A DNA stretch of 64,000 nucleotides. It comes from JBKECP01 sp047974765. Its GTDB lineage: Bacteria > Pseudomonadota > Gammaproteobacteria > Pseudomonadales > Halieaceae. Location of the stretch: contig JBKECP010000020.1 in assembly GCA_047974765.1 (NCBI GenBank), positions 1 through 64,000 on the forward strand. Reading direction: 5' to 3'. The position numbers and the translations under genes are program-made. Shown here piece after piece: positions 61,084-64,000 of the stretch. Numbering within the stretch: position 1 is the stretch's first letter; every line of letters starts with the position of its first letter. The notes beneath the pieces are model-generated. The model searched no databases, had not been told where the DNA came from, and saw nothing but the letters and a program-made list of their open reading frames with translations.

Positions 61084-62238
61084 ATGCGGATACTTTTGTT
61101 ATCAGCCTATGATGCGGGTAGTCACCGTTATTGGCAACGTGCATTACAAAGCCTTTTCCCTGACTGGAACTGGAGTATTCTGGCGTTGCCTGCGCGGCAT
61201 TTTGCCTGGCGTGTGCGAGGGAATGCGCTGCAATGGGCCTGGCAGGAGAGGATGGTTCTGGAGGCGCCTTATGACTTGCTGATAGCAACCTCGATGGTTG
61301 ATGTGGCTACCTTGCGTGGGCTCGTACCGGCTCTGGCGAAGTTGCCCACTTTGCTGTATTTCCATGAAAACCAGTTTGCCTATCCCGAAAGCGCAGGGAC
61401 ACATGGGCAGCTGGAAGCTAAAATGGTCAGTCTTTACTCTGCGTTGGCGGCTGACACGGTCGTTTTTAATAGTATCTACAACAAAAATACCTATCTCGAG
61501 GGACTTGGTGCTCTGCTTCGACGGCTGCCGGATTACGCACCGCTGTCAGTTGTTGATGAACTGGAGCAACGTTCATCGGTTTTGGCTGTACCAGTGAGTG
61601 TGAGAATAAATACGCTGGCGAATCAGGACTTGCGACATTGTATTTGGTCTATGGATATCCCTGTTGGGCAAAGACCATTGCGTCTGCTGTGGGTTGGACG
61701 ATTTGAATACGATAAAGGCGCAGAGGGACTGGAGCGGATTTTACAAAGGCTTTTTGCACGCAACCTCGATTTTGAGCTGGCTTTGTGCGGGCAGACCTTC
61801 CGCCGAAGACCCGAGGTTTTCGAGCGCATAACAATGCAGTTTGGTGCCCGGATAGTGCACTGTGGTTATCTGGAAGAATCCACGGACTATTACCGGCTCC
61901 TGGCGCAGGCCGATATAGTTCTATCAACAGCCCTGCATGAATTTCAGGGTATTGCGGTGATGGAGGCTGTACTGGCTGGCTGTGTGCCTCTGTTGCCGCA
62001 ACGCCTCGCCTATCCTGAATTTTTCCCACCGGATTACCTCTATATGTCATCGCCAGATAATCCTGAAGCAGAGGCAGACAATGCCTGTGAGCGTCTGTGT
62101 GTGATGGCTGTGGCTATCGCAGCAGGCAAGTTGACACCGCCGTTATTGTCAACAGTGACGCCGCAGGCATTGCATATTGGCTACAGGACTCTTATCACGG
62201 AGCTTTGCCGACAACATCGGGATGGCCTCAATGGCTGA
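61084..62238 (+). CDS. tRNA-queuosine alpha-mannosyltransferase-like glycosyltransferase (DUF3524)
   Basis: 384 residues of a GT-B glycosyltransferase. The N-terminal domain is the DUF3524/QTMAN type: LLLSAYDAGSHRYWQRALQS, ALPARHFAWRVRGNALQWA, LLIATSMVDVATLRGL and YFHENQFAYPES. The C-terminal domain is glycosyltransferase family 4-like: LLWVGRFEYDKGAEGLERIL, FELALCGQTFRRRPEVF and ALHEFQGIAVMEAVLAGC. The animal homologue (GTDC1, QTMAN) adds mannose to queuosine in tRNA-Asp. A bacterial role in modifying Q34 is likely but inferred. It lies between the M18 peptidase and trpS. Confidence 0.85.
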   Translation: MRILLLSAYDAGSHRYWQRALQSLFPDWNWSILALPARHFAWRVRGNALQWAWQERMVLEAPYDLLIATSMVDVATLRGLVPALAKLPTLLYFHENQFAYPESAGTHGQLEAKMVSLYSALAADTVVFNSIYNKNTYLEGLGALLRRLPDYAPLSVVDELEQRSSVLAVPVSVRINTLANQDLRHCIWSMDIPVGQRPLRLLWVGRFEYDKGAEGLERILQRLFARNLDFELALCGQTFRRRPEVFERITMQFGARIVHCGYLEESTDYYRLLAQADIVLSTALHEFQGIAVMEAVLAGCVPLLPQRLAYPEFFPPDYLYMSSPDNPEAEADNACERLCVMAVAIAAGKLTPPLLSTVTPQALHIGYRTLITELCRQHRDGLNG

Positions 62239-62290
62239 TTCCCGATAGAATCAACGCCTTTTATAAATAGATCCAATCTGGATATAGCGC

Positions 62291-63304
62291 ATGAGCGAAG
62301 CGGCAAAACAACGCATTCTCACTGGCATTACCACCACAGGCACCCCGCATCTGGGTAATTATGTTGGCGCTATTCGGCCTGCTATTGCCGCCTCCGGGAA
62401 TGAACAAATTGAGTCTTTTTATTTCCTGGCGGATTATCATGCCTTGATTAAATGCCAGGATCCCGTGCATGTTGCCACTTCCAGTCGTGAGATTGCTGCA
62501 ACCTGGCTGGCTCTTGGTCTGGATCCCACGCAGGCGGTATTTTATCGTCAGTCAGATATTCCCGAAATTCCCGAATTAATGTGGATATTGTGCTGCAATG
62601 CCGCCAAAGGCCTGATGAATCGTGCCCATGCCTATAAGGCAGCAGTACAGGCAAATGAAGAGGCGGGTGAGGATGAAGATTTTGCTATTACTATGGGCTT
62701 GTTTAATTATCCAGTACTGATGGCAGCGGATATTCTTATGTTTAATGCACATCGGGTACCAGTTGGTAAAGACCAGATCCAGCACCTGGAGATGGCGCGG
62801 GATATTGCCCAGCGTTTCAACCACAATTTTGTCGAACTCTTTGTATTGCCAGAGGCGGTTGTTGGTGAAGATATTGCTGTATTGCAGGGGCTTGATGGCC
62901 GCAAGATGAGTAAGAGCTATAACAATACCATTCCCTTGTTTTTGCCAGAAAAACAGTTGCGCAAACAGATTAATAAAATCAAAACAAATCTGCTGGAGCC
63001 GGGAGAACCCAAAGACCCGGATACTTCAACGGTATTTCAGATCTGGTCAGCTTATGCCAACGAAGAAGAAATCGCCCGTATGCGTGCAGATTTTGAAGCG
63101 GGTATTGCCTGGGGTGAAGTCAAAAAACAGCTGTTTGAGCTGATTAATACCGAAATTTCTGAAGCGCGTGAGCGCTATCAACACTTGATGGATAATCCCG
63201 ATTATATTGAAGACGTGTTGCGTGAGGGTGCAAGGCGTGCTCGTGTTCATAGTGCGCTTCAGATTGAGAAAGTGCGGGCAGCCGTAGGTATCCGCCCGCT
63301 TTGA
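62291..63304 (+). CDS. trpS: Tryptophanyl-tRNA synthetase
   Basis: 337-residue class I tRNA synthetase. The HIGH-type motif is TTGTPHLGNYVGA near residue 14, and the KMSKS motif is GRKMSKSYNN near 203. Other kept parts include FYFLADYHALIK and DQIQHLEMARDIAQRFN. Charges tRNA-Trp. It starts 52 bases after the glycosyltransferase. It is convergent with the TonB-dependent receptor gene. Confidence 0.97.
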   Translation: MSEAAKQRILTGITTTGTPHLGNYVGAIRPAIAASGNEQIESFYFLADYHALIKCQDPVHVATSSREIAATWLALGLDPTQAVFYRQSDIPEIPELMWILCCNAAKGLMNRAHAYKAAVQANEEAGEDEDFAITMGLFNYPVLMAADILMFNAHRVPVGKDQIQHLEMARDIAQRFNHNFVELFVLPEAVVGEDIAVLQGLDGRKMSKSYNNTIPLFLPEKQLRKQINKIKTNLLEPGEPKDPDTSTVFQIWSAYANEEEIARMRADFEAGIAWGEVKKQLFELINTEISEARERYQHLMDNPDYIEDVLREGARRARVHSALQIEKVRAAVGIRPL

Positions 63305-63311
63305 CCGGTTT

Positions 63312-64000
63312 TCAATCCTTGCTGCGATAACTCAGTTCAAAAAAGGCACTGCGAGGCTGGCCGACAAAATAGCGATATTGGCCAAAGCCAATATCGGCAC
63401 GCTCGGCATAGTCATCATCCAGCAGATTGGTAATACGAATTGCGAAAGCAAAGCCGTGACCTAATTCGCTACCTGTGCGCAAATTAAACAGGTTGTAGCC
63501 CGCGTAGTGATAGTTATTGCCTGGTTCGAGATAATAATCACCCATATAAACCCACTCCAGTTCGGCATAGCTGGCTGCTTTGCGCCAGCCGATACGGGCA
63601 CTGCCAAAGCTGCGTGGTGCTGTATCCACATCATTGCCCTTGATGTTTTCGCTGACACCGGACAGATGAATATTGCTACTATAGGTGTGACGGGCCATTG
63701 TCAGGGCGGTATTGGCATACCAGTGTTTGCCAAAAGGATAACTCAACGATAGTTCAGCGCCACGATGGCGGGTAGATGCTCCACTGACGTTATGGCGATC
63801 AGAATCCTGAAAAATAACATCTTTCTTCTCCATATAATAAAGAGACAGATCGTATTGCAGGTCATTTAAATTGCCGCGCAGTCCCACTTCCAGATTGTCC
63901 AGCTGTTCAGAGTCCAGATCAGCTACGGTTTGTCCGGCCTGCAGGCGATAGAGTTCGGTCGCTACTGGTGCACGAAAACCATCGGCCAAGCGGATATAAG
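63312..64000 (-). CDS. TonB-dependent outer-membrane receptor, C-terminal part (cut by window edge)
   Basis: About 229 residues from the C-terminal barrel of a TonB-dependent receptor; the frame remains open to position 64000. Features: YIRLADGFRAPVATELYRLQ at the edge, LEVGLRGNLNDLQYDLSLYY, ASTRHRGAELSLSYPFG, GYNLFNLRTGSE and ITNLLDDDYAERADI, ending SAFFELSYRSKD. The plug domain and TonB box lie outside the window. These receptors import siderophores, vitamin B12 or other large substrates; the substrate cannot be told. Confidence 0.92.
   Translation of the reverse strand, partial: YIRLADGFRAPVATELYRLQAGQTVADLDSEQLDNLEVGLRGNLNDLQYDLSLYYMEKKDVIFQDSDRHNVSGASTRHRGAELSLSYPFGKHWYANTALTMARHTYSSNIHLSGVSENIKGNDVDTAPRSFGSARIGWRKAASYAELEWVYMGDYYLEPGNNYHYAGYNLFNLRTGSELGHGFAFAIRITNLLDDDYAERADIGFGQYRYFVGQPRSAFFELSYRSKD

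Overview
The window is chromosomal DNA of a gammaproteobacterium, most likely a marine member of the Pseudomonadales/Cellvibrionales sphere. This rests on gene order and gene families: rpoE-rseA-rseB-rseC-degP followed by lepA-lepB-rnc-era-recO-acpS and cysM-relA-mazG, a stand-alone FabY-type ketoacyl synthase, an AlgP-like lysine/alanine-rich DNA-binding protein, and a complete ccoNOQP-ccoGHIS cluster. Base composition is about 50% GC. No species can be named from sequence alone.

Layout. Positions 1-1180 are a graveyard of broken mobile and toxin-system genes: a REP-associated tyrosine transposase with two nonsense codons, a fragment of a CdiA/filamentous-haemagglutinin exoprotein, and 3' fragments of an IS3-family and an IS256-family transposase. 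Positions 1417-10211 (minus strand) hold the cbb3 cytochrome oxidase structural genes ccoNOQP followed by the assembly genes ccoG, ccoH, ccoI, ccoS and a TauE/UreH-type membrane protein. Positions 10771-14820 encode a 1349-residue DUF1631-GGDEF-EAL protein.

Positions 15174-30395 are a metabolic mixture: ung, two nitroreductases, a ribB-ribX fusion, a thiolase, a cystathionine gamma-synthase-like enzyme, fabY, an enoyl-CoA hydratase, a PpiC-like protein coupled to a HupE-type protein, a lipoprotein, an alpha/beta hydrolase and a LysE exporter. Then come queD, a tRNA-Val/tRNA-Asp operon with its promoter and terminator, and a RegB/RegA (RoxS/RoxR) redox two-component pair that may control the cbb3 operon. 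lipA and nadB precede the sigma-E operon with its own sigma-E-type promoter.

Positions 42876-53544 are a dense housekeeping block covering translation, RNA processing, recombination, lipid carrier activation, stringent response and nucleotide metabolism. After adk comes an acyltransferase in AT-rich surroundings, then the algP-like gene, tsaB, uppP, a TetR regulator, an M18 aminopeptidase, a probable tRNA-queuosine mannosyltransferase, trpS and the 3' part of a TonB-dependent receptor cut by the window edge.

The feature least explained by known genes is a dispersed family of intergenic palindromic repeats. A hairpin with arms GACAATCAAATAG / CTATTTGATTGTC followed by AGGTTAA occurs at 1376, 6901 (inverted), 27677, 53762 and, diverged, at 58844. 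Three of these sites also carry a second module built around TTGATTTT-CAGGG. Two copies supply the stop codon of the adjacent gene. A separate 163-bp nested inverted repeat forms the 3' end of the cystathionine gamma-synthase-like gene. The queD gene, tRNA-Asp(GTC) and the queuosine-mannosyltransferase homologue together suggest a glycosylated queuosine on tRNA-Asp. No CRISPR array, prophage or rRNA operon is visible.
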